NCBI GenBank assembly: GCA_030615855.1
Contig: JAUWYL010000001.1
Location: forward strand, 124,001 to 188,000
Length of the DNA stretch: 64,000 bases
From: a bacterium
GTDB taxonomy: Bacteria > UBP18 > UBA7526
Reading direction: 5' to 3'
Below the pieces are notes generated by a model. The model made no database searches. It was not told the origin of the DNA and was given only the letters and a program-made list of their open reading frames with translations. How positions within the stretch are numbered: the first letter of the stretch is position 1; every line of letters starts with the position of its first letter. Made by a program: the position numbers and the translations under genes. Of the stretch, positions 7,610 through 16,883 are shown one piece after another.

Positions 7610-8893
7610 ATGGGTAATAGTTTAATGAAATATTCCAAATGGTTCAAGATTCCATTGCTTTTGCATTTATCTCTCATCTTCTCTATTAGCCTCCATGCTG
7701 AAGAGATATTTACCTGGGAAGAGTGCGTTAAGATAGCGAAAAAGAATCATCCGGATTTAGTTTCCGCCGAAGAGAAGTTAAATCAGGCCAAAGCGAATAA
7801 AGCGATTACTACCAGTAACCTCCTTCCTCAAATAGATAGCAGTTTGAGCGAGAAGACTTCAAAATCAGCTACTACTAAAGATAAGACCGATACCTATTCT
7901 TACGAGGTTACTGGAAAACAGTTATTATTTGACGGTTTAAAGACTCCCTATGATATAGCCCAGGCTAAGGAGGAGATCAAGTCTTCACAGTTTAATTACG
8001 AAGTCACCTCATCCAATGTGAGGTTAAGATTAAGAAAGGCCTTTGTTAAACTCTTAAGGGCCCAGGAACTTTTAAGTATTACAGAAGAGATTGCCCAGCG
8101 CCGGAAACAAAACGCAGAGTTAGTAAAATTGCGTTACAAGGCAGGAAGAGAACATAAAGGTTCACTCTTAACCGCAGAGGCAAATTTAGCCCAGGCAGAA
8201 TTTGAAGTATCTCAGGCAAGGCGTAATATTAGATTAGCCCAGAGGCGGTTGAATAAAGAATTAGGTCGCACAAAGTTCGTACCACTTAGAGTGAAAGGAG
8301 TTTTTGGGATTATTTATTCCGATAGAGAAAGGCTTAACTTTGAAGATTTGGCCGAGCATACTCCTTTTCTGCAGGATCTCATTGCCCAGAAAGAAGCAGC
8401 AAGGTTTGGTTTAAAGTCAGCCAAAGCAGATTTCTTTCCCCAAATCTACGCCAGCACCAGCTATGGGAAAACCGCCTCCGACTGGCCGCCTGACCGGGAA
8501 GCATGGTCGGTGGGGGCAACTATTTCCCTTCCTATCTTTGAAGGCGCGAAGCGCTGGGCCACAGTTTCTAAGTCCCGGGCAAAATTGGACCAGACACAGG
8601 CTGATGAACGAAGCGGTCGGGACAGTGTTATTTTTACTTTAGAGGAGACCTGGACAGAATTTCAGGATGCCATAGACAAAGCCCAGGTGCAGAAGAAGTT
8701 TTTAAACGCAGCCGAAGAACGAGCAAAGATTGCTCAAACCCAGTATTCCAGCGGCCTGATCACATTCAATGACTGGATTATCATTGAGGATAACTTAGTT
8801 AGCACCAAGAAATCTTTTTTGGATGCTCAAGCAGATGCTCTTATAACTGAGGCTAATTGGATTCAAGCCAAAGGAGGAACCCTGGATGATTAA
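7610..8893 (+). CDS. TolC-family outer-membrane efflux protein
   Basis: A signal peptide ends near residue 31 (SLIFSISLHAEE). The 427-residue protein shows two repeats of the OEP fold: long amphipathic helices (AEEKLNQAKANKAITTSNLLPQIDSS, AEANLAQAEFEVSQARR) and the strand FSVGATISLPIF-like segment SVGATISLPIFEGAKR. It forms the outer-membrane exit duct for the MacA/MacB genes, which overlap it in order. Length is close to TolC-type proteins. Confidence 0.9.
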   Translation: MGNSLMKYSKWFKIPLLLHLSLIFSISLHAEEIFTWEECVKIAKKNHPDLVSAEEKLNQAKANKAITTSNLLPQIDSSLSEKTSKSATTKDKTDTYSYEVTGKQLLFDGLKTPYDIAQAKEEIKSSQFNYEVTSSNVRLRLRKAFVKLLRAQELLSITEEIAQRRKQNAELVKLRYKAGREHKGSLLTAEANLAQAEFEVSQARRNIRLAQRRLNKELGRTKFVPLRVKGVFGIIYSDRERLNFEDLAEHTPFLQDLIAQKEAARFGLKSAKADFFPQIYASTSYGKTASDWPPDREAWSVGATISLPIFEGAKRWATVSKSRAKLDQTQADERSGRDSVIFTLEETWTEFQDAIDKAQVQKKFLNAAEERAKIAQTQYSSGLITFNDWIIIEDNLVSTKKSFLDAQADALITEANWIQAKGGTLDD

Positions 8894-9848
8894 AAGATGG
8901 AAAATTTATCTAAGTTTACTGATTGCCCTGACTATAGTTATCGTTTTAATAGTGAAGATAAGACAAGGTAAAACCACCAAGGAGATTATTAAAGAAATAA
9001 ATCCTACCTATGGAAAGATTGAGGTCTTTATTTCTACTACCGGCACTGTTCAACCCCAAAACAGATTAGAAATAAAGCCGTCTATTGATGGACGCATCGA
9101 GAGTATTTTGGTAAACGAAGGCGATAAAATTAGGAAGGGCCAGATTTTAGCCTGGATGAGTTCCACAGAAAGGGCCGCCCTCTTAGACGCCGCCCGGCCC
9201 CAGGGCGAAGAGGTTTTAAAATATTGGCGGGAGGCTTATAAGCCTACCCCTTTAATAGCCCCTATAAATGGTGAGGTAATTGTGCGGGCGGTTGAGCCGG
9301 GACAGACGGTGACCTCCACCACCCCGGTATTAGTATTATCAGACCGCCTCATAGTAAAAGCTCAGGTCGATGAGACCGACATCGGCAAGATAAAACTCGG
9401 ACAGAAAGCAATGGTTAGCTTAAATGCTTATCCAGAACATAAAGTAAAATCAAAAGTTGATCACATAGCCTATGAGTCAAAGGTGGTAAATAATGTTACC
9501 ATTTATGAAGTCGATGTACTTCCCCAAAAAATACCCGGGGTTTTCCGTTCAGGCATGAGTGCCAATGTAAAGATAACAGAGTTAAGCAAAGAGGATATTT
9601 TACTTATACCTGTGGAAGCTGTTAAAAGAGACCAAAAAGGCAGTTTTGTTCTCTTCAGTCCGGGGCCGGGTGAAGAACTTGTTAAACGTAGGGTCAAACC
9701 CGGTATTTCTGATGATGATAATATAGAAATTATTTCCGGGCTGAAGACAACAGACACCATAATAATAAAGACCCAAAAGTATGCTCTCCCCAAAAGTAAA
9801 AGTCAAAGCAGTCCTTTCATGCCTTCCAGGAAAAAGAAATCGAGATGA
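8886..9848 (+). CDS. macA: periplasmic adaptor of an ABC efflux pump (MacA/HlyD type)
   Basis: One N-terminal membrane anchor (residues 8-24), then the first half of a biotinyl-lipoyl domain (PSIDGRIESILVNEGDKIRKGQIL), its second half (APINGEVIVRAVEPGQTV) and a beta barrel (VKAQVDETDIGKIKLGQKAMVSL). The coiled-coil hairpin between the lipoyl halves is very short, about 30 residues. The protein is therefore shorter (320 aa) than E. coli MacA, and its contact with TolC may differ. Overlaps of eight and four bases tie it to tolC and macB. Confidence 0.85.
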   Translation: MIKRWKIYLSLLIALTIVIVLIVKIRQGKTTKEIIKEINPTYGKIEVFISTTGTVQPQNRLEIKPSIDGRIESILVNEGDKIRKGQILAWMSSTERAALLDAARPQGEEVLKYWREAYKPTPLIAPINGEVIVRAVEPGQTVTSTTPVLVLSDRLIVKAQVDETDIGKIKLGQKAMVSLNAYPEHKVKSKVDHIAYESKVVNNVTIYEVDVLPQKIPGVFRSGMSANVKITELSKEDILLIPVEAVKRDQKGSFVLFSPGPGEELVKRRVKPGISDDDNIEIISGLKTTDTIIIKTQKYALPKSKSQSSPFMPSRKKKSR

Positions 9849-11809
9849 TAGAATTAAAAAACGTAACCAAGACCTATCAGATGGGCAAGGTAGAAGTACA
9901 TGCCTTACGTGGCCTGTCCCTGAAGATTGCCCCCGGAGAGTTCATTGCCATTATTGGACCTTCTGGCTCAGGAAAGTCAACCCTTCTTCATATATTAGGT
10001 TTTTTAGACCGACCGGATTCCGGCACCTATCAATTAGGCAAAAGTGAAATAACTAAACTGGGAGACGAAGAATTAGCCATTTTAAGGAACCGCTTGGTCG
10101 GCTTTGTCTTTCAACAGTTTTACCTTCTTCCTCGAATAAATGCTTTGGAGAACGCAGAGCTTCCCCTAATCTATGCTGGCAAGCACCGCTTAAAGGAGAA
10201 AGCTCAAGATGCCATTGAAGAGGTTGGTCTTACGCCGCGGGCAACTCATCGGCCGAATGAACTATCCGGAGGCGAACAACAGCGAGTAACCATCGCCCGG
10301 GCTTTAGTGAATGAACCGTTGATTATCTTGGCCGATGAGCCAACCGGGAATCTGGATACCAGGAGTGAAGAGGAGATTATTTCAATTTTAAAAAGTTTGA
10401 ATGAGAAGGGTAAAACCATTGTTATGGTAACTCACGAAAAAGAAATTGCCGCCCATGCTAAAAGGATCATCCAGATGCGCGATGGTCAAATTGTCTCTGA
10501 CGAAAGAGTTGAAGGCGAAACCGAAAAACACCCCTTAACTGCCATGAGTATCTCCATAGATGACGTTTTATCTGAAACGCGCCTCTCTGTAGGGAGGGCC
10601 GAATTTGTAGATCATCTCCGTCAAGCGGTGCATGCTATTGTTTCACACAAGATGCGTTCTATTCTTTCTATTCTGGGCATCCTTATCGGTGTTGGGGCAG
10701 TAATTACTATGCTTGCCTTAGGGGAGGGAGCAAAGGAATCCATATCACAAAGATTAGCTTCCTTAGGGTCAAACCTCTTAATAGTAAGGCCTGGTTCACG
10801 GCGGGTGCATGGCGTGGCATTAGAAGCAGGCACTATTACTCGTTTTACCCTGCAGGATGCAGAGGCACTAGCCCGGCTTCCCCAGGTGAGGAGAGTTTCA
10901 CCCTCGGTTAGGGGCAGAGGCCAGATCGTCTATGCTAATAAGAACTGGAATACCCGGGTTTATGGCACGGGAGTGGATTATGCTCCCATGCGCGCTGCTA
11001 TTCCCATTGTGGGGAGGTTCTTTACAGAGAATGAATTAAGAATGCGGAAAAAGATAGTTCTGCTTGGCACCACCATAGTCAGAGAGCTCTTTGGAGATGA
11101 AAATCCAATTGGCGCCACCATTAAAATAAACCGCATAAATTTCCGGGTATTAGGAATTTTACCGGAAAAAGGCGCTTCTCACTGGCGTGATTCTGATGAT
11201 ATAGTCATTATCCCGGTTACTACTGCCATGTATAGACTTTTAGGAAAAGACTATGTAGATTCTATCGATGTAGAGGTAAGAGACCCGGCACTAATGGAAG
11301 AAGCGCAAGTATCAATACGTGAACTTATTGTTAAGCGTCATCATATTGCCAATCAAGAACAAGAGACCTTCCAGATACGCAATATGTCCGAGATCCAGGA
11401 GATGGTAGAAAGTACCACCAGGACTATGACCTGGCTCCTGGGCTCCATTGCCGCAGTCTCCCTCTTGGTGGGAGGAATTGGCATTATGAATATTATGCTG
11501 GTCTCGGTTACGGAACGTACCAGAGAGATTGGCCTGCGCAAGGCAGTCGGTGCCCGTCGCCAGGATATTATGACCCAGTTCCTTATCGAGTCTGTGGTCA
11601 TGACCTTTATCGGCGGATTAGCGGGTATCATCTTTGGCACAGGTATTGCCGCGCTCTTGACCACCTTCGCTGATTGGACCACTAAAGTCTCTCCCTTCTC
11701 TATAGTTCTGGCTACCGGCTTTTCTGTTGCGGCGGGGATAGGTTTTGGACTCTGGCCTGCTCGTCAGGCAGCCCGTCTGGACCCCATAGAGGCTTTGAGA
11801 TATGAGTAA
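9845..11809 (+). CDS. macB: MacB-type ABC transporter, fused ATPase and permease
   Basis: Residues 1-225 are the ATPase: Walker [10 protein letters not shown] at 38-46, signature LSGGEQQR, Walker B IILADEPT and the switch VTHE. A linker leads to the permease with one membrane segment ([21 protein letters not shown]), a long periplasmic part, and three C-terminal segments beginning [24 protein letters not shown], the FtsX/MacB signature. MacB drives TolC by mechanotransmission and exports peptides, lipoproteins or macrolides. The 654-residue length is normal. Confidence 0.93.
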   Translation: MIELKNVTKTYQMGKVEVHALRGLSLKIAPGEFIAIIGPSGSGKSTLLHILGFLDRPDSGTYQLGKSEITKLGDEELAILRNRLVGFVFQQFYLLPRINALENAELPLIYAGKHRLKEKAQDAIEEVGLTPRATHRPNELSGGEQQRVTIARALVNEPLIILADEPTGNLDTRSEEEIISILKSLNEKGKTIVMVTHEKEIAAHAKRIIQMRDGQIVSDERVEGETEKHPLTAMSISIDDVLSETRLSVGRAEFVDHLRQAVHAIVSHKMRSILSILGILIGVGAVITMLALGEGAKESISQRLASLGSNLLIVRPGSRRVHGVALEAGTITRFTLQDAEALARLPQVRRVSPSVRGRGQIVYANKNWNTRVYGTGVDYAPMRAAIPIVGRFFTENELRMRKKIVLLGTTIVRELFGDENPIGATIKINRINFRVLGILPEKGASHWRDSDDIVIIPVTTAMYRLLGKDYVDSIDVEVRDPALMEEAQVSIRELIVKRHHIANQEQETFQIRNMSEIQEMVESTTRTMTWLLGSIAAVSLLVGGIGIMNIMLVSVTERTREIGLRKAVGARRQDIMTQFLIESVVMTFIGGLAGIIFGTGIAALLTTFADWTTKVSPFSIVLATGFSVAAGIGFGLWPARQAARLDPIEALRYE

Positions 11810-11850
11810 TAGAGAAGTAAATATAATTGATAAAGAAAGGAGTGATGGAA

Positions 11851-12696
11851 ATGAATAATCTATGGAGAGCATTGGTATGTAGTATTGCAGGGACGATGCT
11901 TCTATCTTCAGTAGCCGTTGCCCAGCCTTTGGAGAGGAAGAGTGAGGTGCGGGAGGATATCCGTATCCTTAACCTCATCAATAACATCTACCTCACCAGG
12001 AACCAGATGCTGGCTCTGTTGACCAAGGCCCGGGAGGCCGAGATAAAGAAAAAAACCTTTACCACTCAGCTGGGAGAAATTACTGGTCATAGTGAACCCT
12101 CTCTTAAAGAGATGCGTGGAAAGTTAATGAGGACTGAGGAACTTCCCAAGTATCTCACCAGAGAGATAGGTTCCTCGCAGAAGAGACTTCACGATCTTAG
12201 AGATAAGTATGAAGAGGAAATGTTAAAGTTGGGCAAGGATGTTACTAAGATACTGAATGAGAATCAGCTGGTAATGGTCGATGCCTATAAGCCCTGCATC
12301 ATTCCCTATCGCGACCTTACTCATCCGGAAAGAGTGGGCCAGGCAGGAGCCGCGGTGGGAATGGAACGACTTCTGGAGAGAATACACGATATGCCTCAGA
12401 CCATTTACCAGCAGAGGAAAGAGGGAATTCTGATGGGTGCGGCTGCCCGCCTGGAGAAGCATACTCATAAGGAAGTAGACGTTGGAAAAGAAAAGAAGCG
12501 CTTAGCTAAGATATTCGATGAGGCCAGGGCCCTCTCCGATCTGGAGTTTGATTTGAAGAAAGCCGAATTGGCCCAGAAGATTCTGCCAGAGGAGAATAAA
12601 GTAAAGACGGAGAAACAGAGACTGAGGAAGGTCGCTCGCTTCTTCCTCTCTCCCAGAATCATTCCCGTTTTGGAAGAGAAGCTATCCCGAGAATAA
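11851..12696 (+). CDS. exported helical protein, function unknown
   Basis: AAAGGAG lies eight bases before ATG 11851. An alternative ATG six bases earlier is too close to it. A signal peptide ends near AVAQPLE. The mature protein is predicted all-helical and rich in Lys/Glu, with a Spy-like phrase (LTRNQMLALLTKAREAEI) and LNENQLVMVDAYKPCIIPYRDLTHPERVGQAG in the middle. It follows macB by about 40 bases and probably belongs to the same stress operon, but I recognise no family. Confidence 0.6.
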   Translation: MNNLWRALVCSIAGTMLLSSVAVAQPLERKSEVREDIRILNLINNIYLTRNQMLALLTKAREAEIKKKTFTTQLGEITGHSEPSLKEMRGKLMRTEELPKYLTREIGSSQKRLHDLRDKYEEEMLKLGKDVTKILNENQLVMVDAYKPCIIPYRDLTHPERVGQAGAAVGMERLLERIHDMPQTIYQQRKEGILMGAAARLEKHTHKEVDVGKEKKRLAKIFDEARALSDLEFDLKKAELAQKILPEENKVKTEKQRLRKVARFFLSPRIIPVLEEKLSRE

Positions 12697-12778
12697 CTAG
12701 AAATATTAACATCAAATTTTTTAACTTTTCCTAAGTTAAAACAAGTTTTACAAGGACAGATTTAAAGGATTGTAATCT

Positions 12779-14056
12779 ATGAAAGAGACTACGATGAAAA
12801 ATAAGAGAAATTTAATTGGGTTATTAATAATAGCTGTGCTGATTATCAGTATAGTCTTTATTAGTGGATGCAGGAAACAAGAACCACTAAACCCTACTGA
12901 AACCGGTTTTCTCCATGTGGAAGGTAAAAAAGTTGTTGACCAGGAGGGAAATGAAGTTTTTCTCAGGGGATTTAATGTTCATGCAGGACCTCTTATTTTT
13001 GCAAGCTATAAGGATCTTTCTGAACGCCACGATATAGAGACAATAGACGCATTCAATGACCAGAATTACAAGTACTATATGATCGAAGATGATATCAAGG
13101 ACATGAAAGCTATGGGTGCCAATGTAATAAGGGCTCATAGTTATTTCAGCTTCTGGACATTAGAAACCGAGCCTTATGAATACGATGATGGATTTATTAA
13201 AACTATGGATGACTTTATAGATATGGCGTATCGAAATGGTATTTATGTGATTATTGTTCTTACAGATGCGGGCGAAAGTGCCACAGGGATGAAACGAAAC
13301 ATAAAACACTATGGTGGTGATATATTGTGGTCTGATGAAGATTTTCGGCAAAGGGTTATTTCCGTATGGGGCTATCTTGCAAAGCATTATGCTGACAACC
13401 CTGGTGTTGCAGGCTATGACATCATCAACGAGCCCGGTCCGCCAACCAAAGAAGATTTTCATTCCTTTTACTCTGAGGTTATCAGTGAGATCAGAAAGGT
13501 AGATAAGAACCACACAATCATCTTGGATCATGGTTATTATAACCCAGATGTTGAGGTACGTTGGGGCGGAGAATACCAAGACAGCAATATAATGTTACAA
13601 GTTCATAAGTATGCTGATGCAAGTAGGAGAGGATACTATGATCCATCACAATACGAGAGCAGGGAAAAGTTGGAAGAAGAACTTAAGTTATTACTTTCTT
13701 ATGACGAGGTAAACAAGCGCCCAATATTTGTAGGTGAATTTTCTGCCTTGTGGAACTCTGGCGATAAAGGTCTTCAATGGACAAGAGATGTGATTAACCT
13801 TATGAACCAACATGGCATTCATTGGACATACTTCCCATACAAGAATGTTGGTGGTCGTAACAAACGTGGACTATATGTAGCAAAGGATTGGTGGCTGCGT
13901 GGTACCACAAAGCAGCAGAGAGAAAACCTCGAAATCACCAAACAACTGAGAGAAAGGCTTTTAACATCTAATTATAATACCTATCCTAAATTGAGACAGC
14001 TTTTAGAAGACGGATTTAGAAATAAAGGACATTCGGAAATCCGACAAACCCAATAA
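12779..14056 (+). CDS. glycoside hydrolase family 5-like lipoprotein
   Basis: A lipobox (VFISGC, Cys31) marks it as a lipoprotein. The catalytic domain begins with FLHVEGKKVVDQEGNEVFLRGFNVHAG. It has the GH5 acid/base in YDIINEPG (Glu218) and the nucleophile in FVGEFSA (Glu320), plus HKYAD and a late HWTYFPYKN. It likely cleaves a beta-linked glucan or mannan outside the inner membrane. Codon use is more AT-rich than in its neighbours and no good ribosome-binding site precedes it, which suggests transfer. A start at 12794 is possible. Confidence 0.78.
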   Translation: MKETTMKNKRNLIGLLIIAVLIISIVFISGCRKQEPLNPTETGFLHVEGKKVVDQEGNEVFLRGFNVHAGPLIFASYKDLSERHDIETIDAFNDQNYKYYMIEDDIKDMKAMGANVIRAHSYFSFWTLETEPYEYDDGFIKTMDDFIDMAYRNGIYVIIVLTDAGESATGMKRNIKHYGGDILWSDEDFRQRVISVWGYLAKHYADNPGVAGYDIINEPGPPTKEDFHSFYSEVISEIRKVDKNHTIILDHGYYNPDVEVRWGGEYQDSNIMLQVHKYADASRRGYYDPSQYESREKLEEELKLLLSYDEVNKRPIFVGEFSALWNSGDKGLQWTRDVINLMNQHGIHWTYFPYKNVGGRNKRGLYVAKDWWLRGTTKQQRENLEITKQLRERLLTSNYNTYPKLRQLLEDGFRNKGHSEIRQTQ

Positions 14057-14100
14057 CCGGATACCTTAATTTGCAAAACTTGAGCACAAACTTATGTTAA

Positions 14101-14130
14101 ACCCTCGTAAAATCTTACGGGGGTCTTTTT
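14101..14130 (+). terminator. rho-independent terminator after the GH5 gene
   Basis: ACCCTCGTAA and TTACGGGGGT pair (one mismatch) around AATC, followed by CTTTTT. Confidence 0.85.
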
Positions 14131-14195
14131 ATTTGTATTTTTTCCCTGAATATGATAAACTTAGTTTAGAAATTTGAATAAAGAAAGGAAAAGTT

Positions 14196-14282
14196 TTGAG
14201 GGAATTCAAAAAGGTCCTGAAGATTGAGCCTAGGATGCAAGAGGCGATGTTCGAACTTTTCAAAGAAGGAGTTGGGAAATGA
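14196..14282 (+). CDS. 28-codon open frame resembling the end of a TPR protein
   Basis: A TTG-started frame reads REFKKVLKIEPRMQEAMFELFKEG, like the last helix pair of a tetratricopeptide protein, and ends in ATGA overlapping the next start. It may be the remnant of a lost gene or a translational leader. Nothing upstream continues it. Confidence 0.3.
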   Translation: MREFKKVLKIEPRMQEAMFELFKEGVGK

Positions 14283-14989
14283 GAAAGAAAATATTCTTTG
14301 GTCTGCTTCTAATGGTGGTGACAGTCGGCTGCCAAGCTCAAGAGGAAGAATTTACAAAAGCCAGAGAAGCGATGGTCAGGACTCAGATTGAAGCTCGGGG
14401 AATAAAAGACAAGAGGGTCTTAAAAGTAATGAGAAGGGTTCCCAGGCATAAGTTCGTTCTTCCTCTCTATCGAAGAGCAGCCTATAGTGATAGACCTCTT
14501 CCTATCGGTTATGGTCAGACCATCTCTCAGCCTTACATCGTTGCCTTGATGACCGAATCTTTGAAACTAAAGGGGAACGAGAAAGTCCTTGAGATTGGAA
14601 CTGGCTCTGGTTATCAGGCAGCCATTTTGGCAGAACTTGCCAAAGAGGTCTATACCATCGAGATTATTCCTGGATTGACAAAGAGAGCAGAGAAGACCTT
14701 AAAGAAATTAGGCTATGAGAATATCAAGGTAAAGTGCGGTGACGGTTACTTGGGCTGGCCAAAATATGCTTCCTTTGACGCTATAATTGTTACCTGTGCC
14801 CCAGACCATATTCCTCAGCCCTTGATAGACCAATTGGCAGAAGAGGGAAGGATGGTCATTCCTATTGCTGATACCTATCCCCAAAGACTGACCCTTATTC
14901 AGAAAAAGAAGGGCAAAATCGTCCAAGAAATTATTACCGGCTGCATGTTCGTTCCCATGACCGGCAAAGAAATAAACACACACAAATAG
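14279..14989 (+). CDS. pcm: exported protein-L-isoaspartate O-methyltransferase
   Basis: It methylates isoaspartyl residues so that damaged proteins can be repaired. The N-terminus is a lipoprotein signal (VTVGC, Cys18), unlike cytoplasmic Pcm. The enzyme core is intact: VRTQIEARGIKDKRVLKVMRRVPRHKFV, YSDRPLPIGYGQTISQPYIVALM and the SAM loop VLEIGTGSGYQAAIL. It therefore appears placed on the outer side of the inner membrane, where the source of SAM is unclear. The start overlaps the small upstream frame. Confidence 0.88.
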   Translation: MRKKIFFGLLLMVVTVGCQAQEEEFTKAREAMVRTQIEARGIKDKRVLKVMRRVPRHKFVLPLYRRAAYSDRPLPIGYGQTISQPYIVALMTESLKLKGNEKVLEIGTGSGYQAAILAELAKEVYTIEIIPGLTKRAEKTLKKLGYENIKVKCGDGYLGWPKYASFDAIIVTCAPDHIPQPLIDQLAEEGRMVIPIADTYPQRLTLIQKKKGKIVQEIITGCMFVPMTGKEINTHK

Positions 14990-15014
14990 TCAATAAAAAT
15001 TGTTTGGGAAATTT

Positions 15015-15050
15015 GTTGCATTCATTGTCCGATCGGACACAAGTTGCAAC
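15015..15050. promoter_or_regulatory. nested perfect dyad (operator or attenuator)
   Basis: The palindrome TGTCCGATCGGACA sits in the middle. Five bases to either side lie GTTGCA and TGCAAC, which also pair. This two-step symmetry resembles a regulator binding site. A T-rich stretch follows, so it could also act as a terminator for pcm. Confidence 0.5.
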
Positions 15051-15156
15051 ATTTCTTTTAATTCCCTCTGTTCGTACTTAAATTTATCCGCAACAATCTG
15101 CGTTCATTATGCCCGGGCAGTATGCAATAAGAAAAAATCCGCGTCTAAAATTTTTC

Positions 15157-15185
15157 TTGACATTACTAATTTTTAGTGCTTTAAT
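15157..15185 (+). promoter_or_regulatory. sigma70-type promoter for the polyamine operon
   Basis: TTGACA, 17 bases, TTTAAT (extended by TGC). The predicted start, near 15192, puts the whole 15241-15332 structure in the transcript. Confidence 0.7.
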
Positions 15186-15240
15186 TATTCTGTAAAATTG
15201 ATTCTTTGACTTTTTTACTTTCCTACTTTCCTACTTTTTA

Positions 15241-15332
15241 CCCCGTTAGAGATGATAGGCAGTTTAAACAGAGGTAACAGAAATGCTTTTAATAGGATAA
15301 TCAGAAAGAAGCATTTCCTATCTCTAACGGGG
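15241..15332 (+). ncRNA. structured 5' leader of the arginine decarboxylase operon, possible riboswitch
   Basis: CCCCGTTAGAGA (15241-15252) pairs perfectly with TCTCTAACGGGG (15321-15332). After a three-base bulge TAGG pairs with CCTA (15317-15320), and inside it GAAATGCTT pairs with AAGCATTTC (15309-15317). The left arm also contains GTTTAAAC and GAGGTAACAG in a single-stranded position. The stem ends 12 bases before GGAGGTGG, the ribosome-binding site, so alternative folding could control translation. I cannot match it to a named riboswitch class. Confidence 0.65.
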
Positions 15333-15355
15333 TTTACTTCTACTGGAGGTGGGTG

Positions 15356-15991
15356 ATGTATGTTCCAACCAAAGTATGCCTGACCAAGGGAGTGGGGAAG
15401 CATAAGGAGAAACTGACCAGTTTCGAGCTTGCCCTGCGTAACGCTCAAATTGCAAAGTATAATATAGTAAATGTCTCGAGCATCATTCCTCCTGCCTGCC
15501 AGCTCATTCCCTTAGCAGAAGGACTGAAATATCTTGCTCCCGGACAGATCATCCACTGCGTAATGAGTAAGAACGCTACCAATGAGCCCCACCGTCTCAT
15601 CGCTGCCTCCATTGGGGTGGCCGTCCCCAAAGACCCTAACCAGTATGGCTATCTCTCAGAGCACCACTCTTGTGGAGAGACGGAACAGAAAGCCGGGGAT
15701 TATGCCGAAGATCTGGCGGCCTATATGCTGGCTACCATCTTAGGGGTAGAGTTTGAGATTGGGACGAGTTACGATGAGGAGAAGGAACTCTGGAAGATTA
15801 GTGGTCAGACAGTGAAGACTACTAACATTACCCAGTCTGCTATTGGAGACAAGGATGGGCTCTGGACTACGGTCTTAACCGCTGCCATCCTCATTCCTCT
15901 GATGAAGATACCCGAGATAAAACCAGCAGAAGCAAAGGAGGAAGCCAAGATAGAAGTACCAGAGGTAAAGAAGGAGCCGGTAAAAGTTTGA
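15356..15991 (+). CDS. pdaD: pyruvoyl-dependent arginine decarboxylase
   Basis: It converts arginine to agmatine, the first step of this route to putrescine. The proenzyme cleaves itself in NVSSIIPP, expected between Ser41 and Ser42, giving the pyruvoyl group on Ser42. Conserved features are SKNATNEPHRLIAASIGVAVP and EHHSCGETEQKAGDYAEDLA. The ATG at 15356 is six bases after GGAGG; a GTG three bases earlier is possible. The last 25 residues are an acidic/basic tail not typical of the family. It overlaps the agmatinase gene. Confidence 0.92.
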   Translation: MYVPTKVCLTKGVGKHKEKLTSFELALRNAQIAKYNIVNVSSIIPPACQLIPLAEGLKYLAPGQIIHCVMSKNATNEPHRLIAASIGVAVPKDPNQYGYLSEHHSCGETEQKAGDYAEDLAAYMLATILGVEFEIGTSYDEEKELWKISGQTVKTTNITQSAIGDKDGLWTTVLTAAILIPLMKIPEIKPAEAKEEAKIEVPEVKKEPVKV

Positions 15992-16878
15992 CTTCTAATA
16001 ACTTCGGAGATATCGAGAAGGAATTCTCTGATTTTGAAAAATCCAGAGTAATCATCCTTCCTGTTCCCTATGAAGCGACGACTACTTATCGGAAGGGGAC
16101 AAAAAGAGGACCAAAAGCAATCATTAAAGCTTCTCAGAATATGGAACTCTATGATGAGGAGACAGATTCTGAACCCTATAAGATAGGTATTCATACCCTA
16201 AAAGAATTTAAAGAAGGTTTTGATAATCCCCAAAAGATGATCAAGGCCCTGGCAGATAGAGTCCAGGGCCTTTTTTCTTCGGAGAAATTGGTCATCGCTT
16301 TAGGTGGAGAGCACACTATTGCCTTGGGAATGGTAGCGGGCTTAAGGAGAGAAGAAAGGAATTTCTCTCTCCTTATCTTAGATGCCCATGCTGACTTAAG
16401 GGATTCCTATGAGGAAACGAAGTATTCCCATGCCTGTGTGGCGCGGAGGCTAATAGAAGAAAACAGAATTTTTCAGGTGGGAATAAGAAGCCTCTGCCAG
16501 GAAGAAGCGGACTTTATCAAAAAGAAGAATTTGAAACTCTTCTATGCCAAGAATATTGTGGGCAGGGAAGACTGGATGAAAAAAGTCATCTCCCGCCTTT
16601 CGAACAAGATATATCTTTCTATTGATTTAGACTTCTTAGACCCTTCCATTATGCCTGCTGTAGGGACCCCGGAACCTGGCGGCCTAGGATGGTATGAAAC
16701 CCTAAAGTTCCTGCGCTTATTAACAAAAGAGAAGGAAATCCTAGGCATTGATGTCGTAGAACTCTGCCCTACCCCTCTTGACATATCCGTGCCCATCCGT
16801 GTTTCTAATTCGTGCCCATCCGTGTTTACTGCTGCAAAACTCATCTACAAACTCATCGCCTACCTCACCACTATCTAA
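15988..16878 (+). CDS. speB: agmatinase (ureohydrolase family) with a repeat-derived insertion
   Basis: It hydrolyses agmatine to putrescine and urea. Metal ligands are His109 (GGEHT), Asp132/His134/Asp136 (DAHAD) and Asp213/Asp215 (SIDLDFLDP). The TTG start overlaps the TGA of the decarboxylase gene, so the two are coupled. Near the C-terminus, after VVELCPTP, about 16 residues (around 264-279) are encoded by ATCCGTG-type repeat DNA. The normal helix FTAAKLIYKLIAYL then resumes, so the repeat has entered the gene in frame without breaking it. Confidence 0.9.
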   Translation: MTSNNFGDIEKEFSDFEKSRVIILPVPYEATTTYRKGTKRGPKAIIKASQNMELYDEETDSEPYKIGIHTLKEFKEGFDNPQKMIKALADRVQGLFSSEKLVIALGGEHTIALGMVAGLRREERNFSLLILDAHADLRDSYEETKYSHACVARRLIEENRIFQVGIRSLCQEEADFIKKKNLKLFYAKNIVGREDWMKKVISRLSNKIYLSIDLDFLDPSIMPAVGTPEPGGLGWYETLKFLRLLTKEKEILGIDVVELCPTPLDISVPIRVSNSCPSVFTAAKLIYKLIAYLTTI

Positions 16879-16883
16879 CCTCA

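Noticed and set aside
12712-12745. TTTTAACTT/AAGTTAAAA inverted repeat as a terminator after the helical protein gene
   Set aside because: All-AT stem with no T run after it on the plus strand; not strong enough to call.
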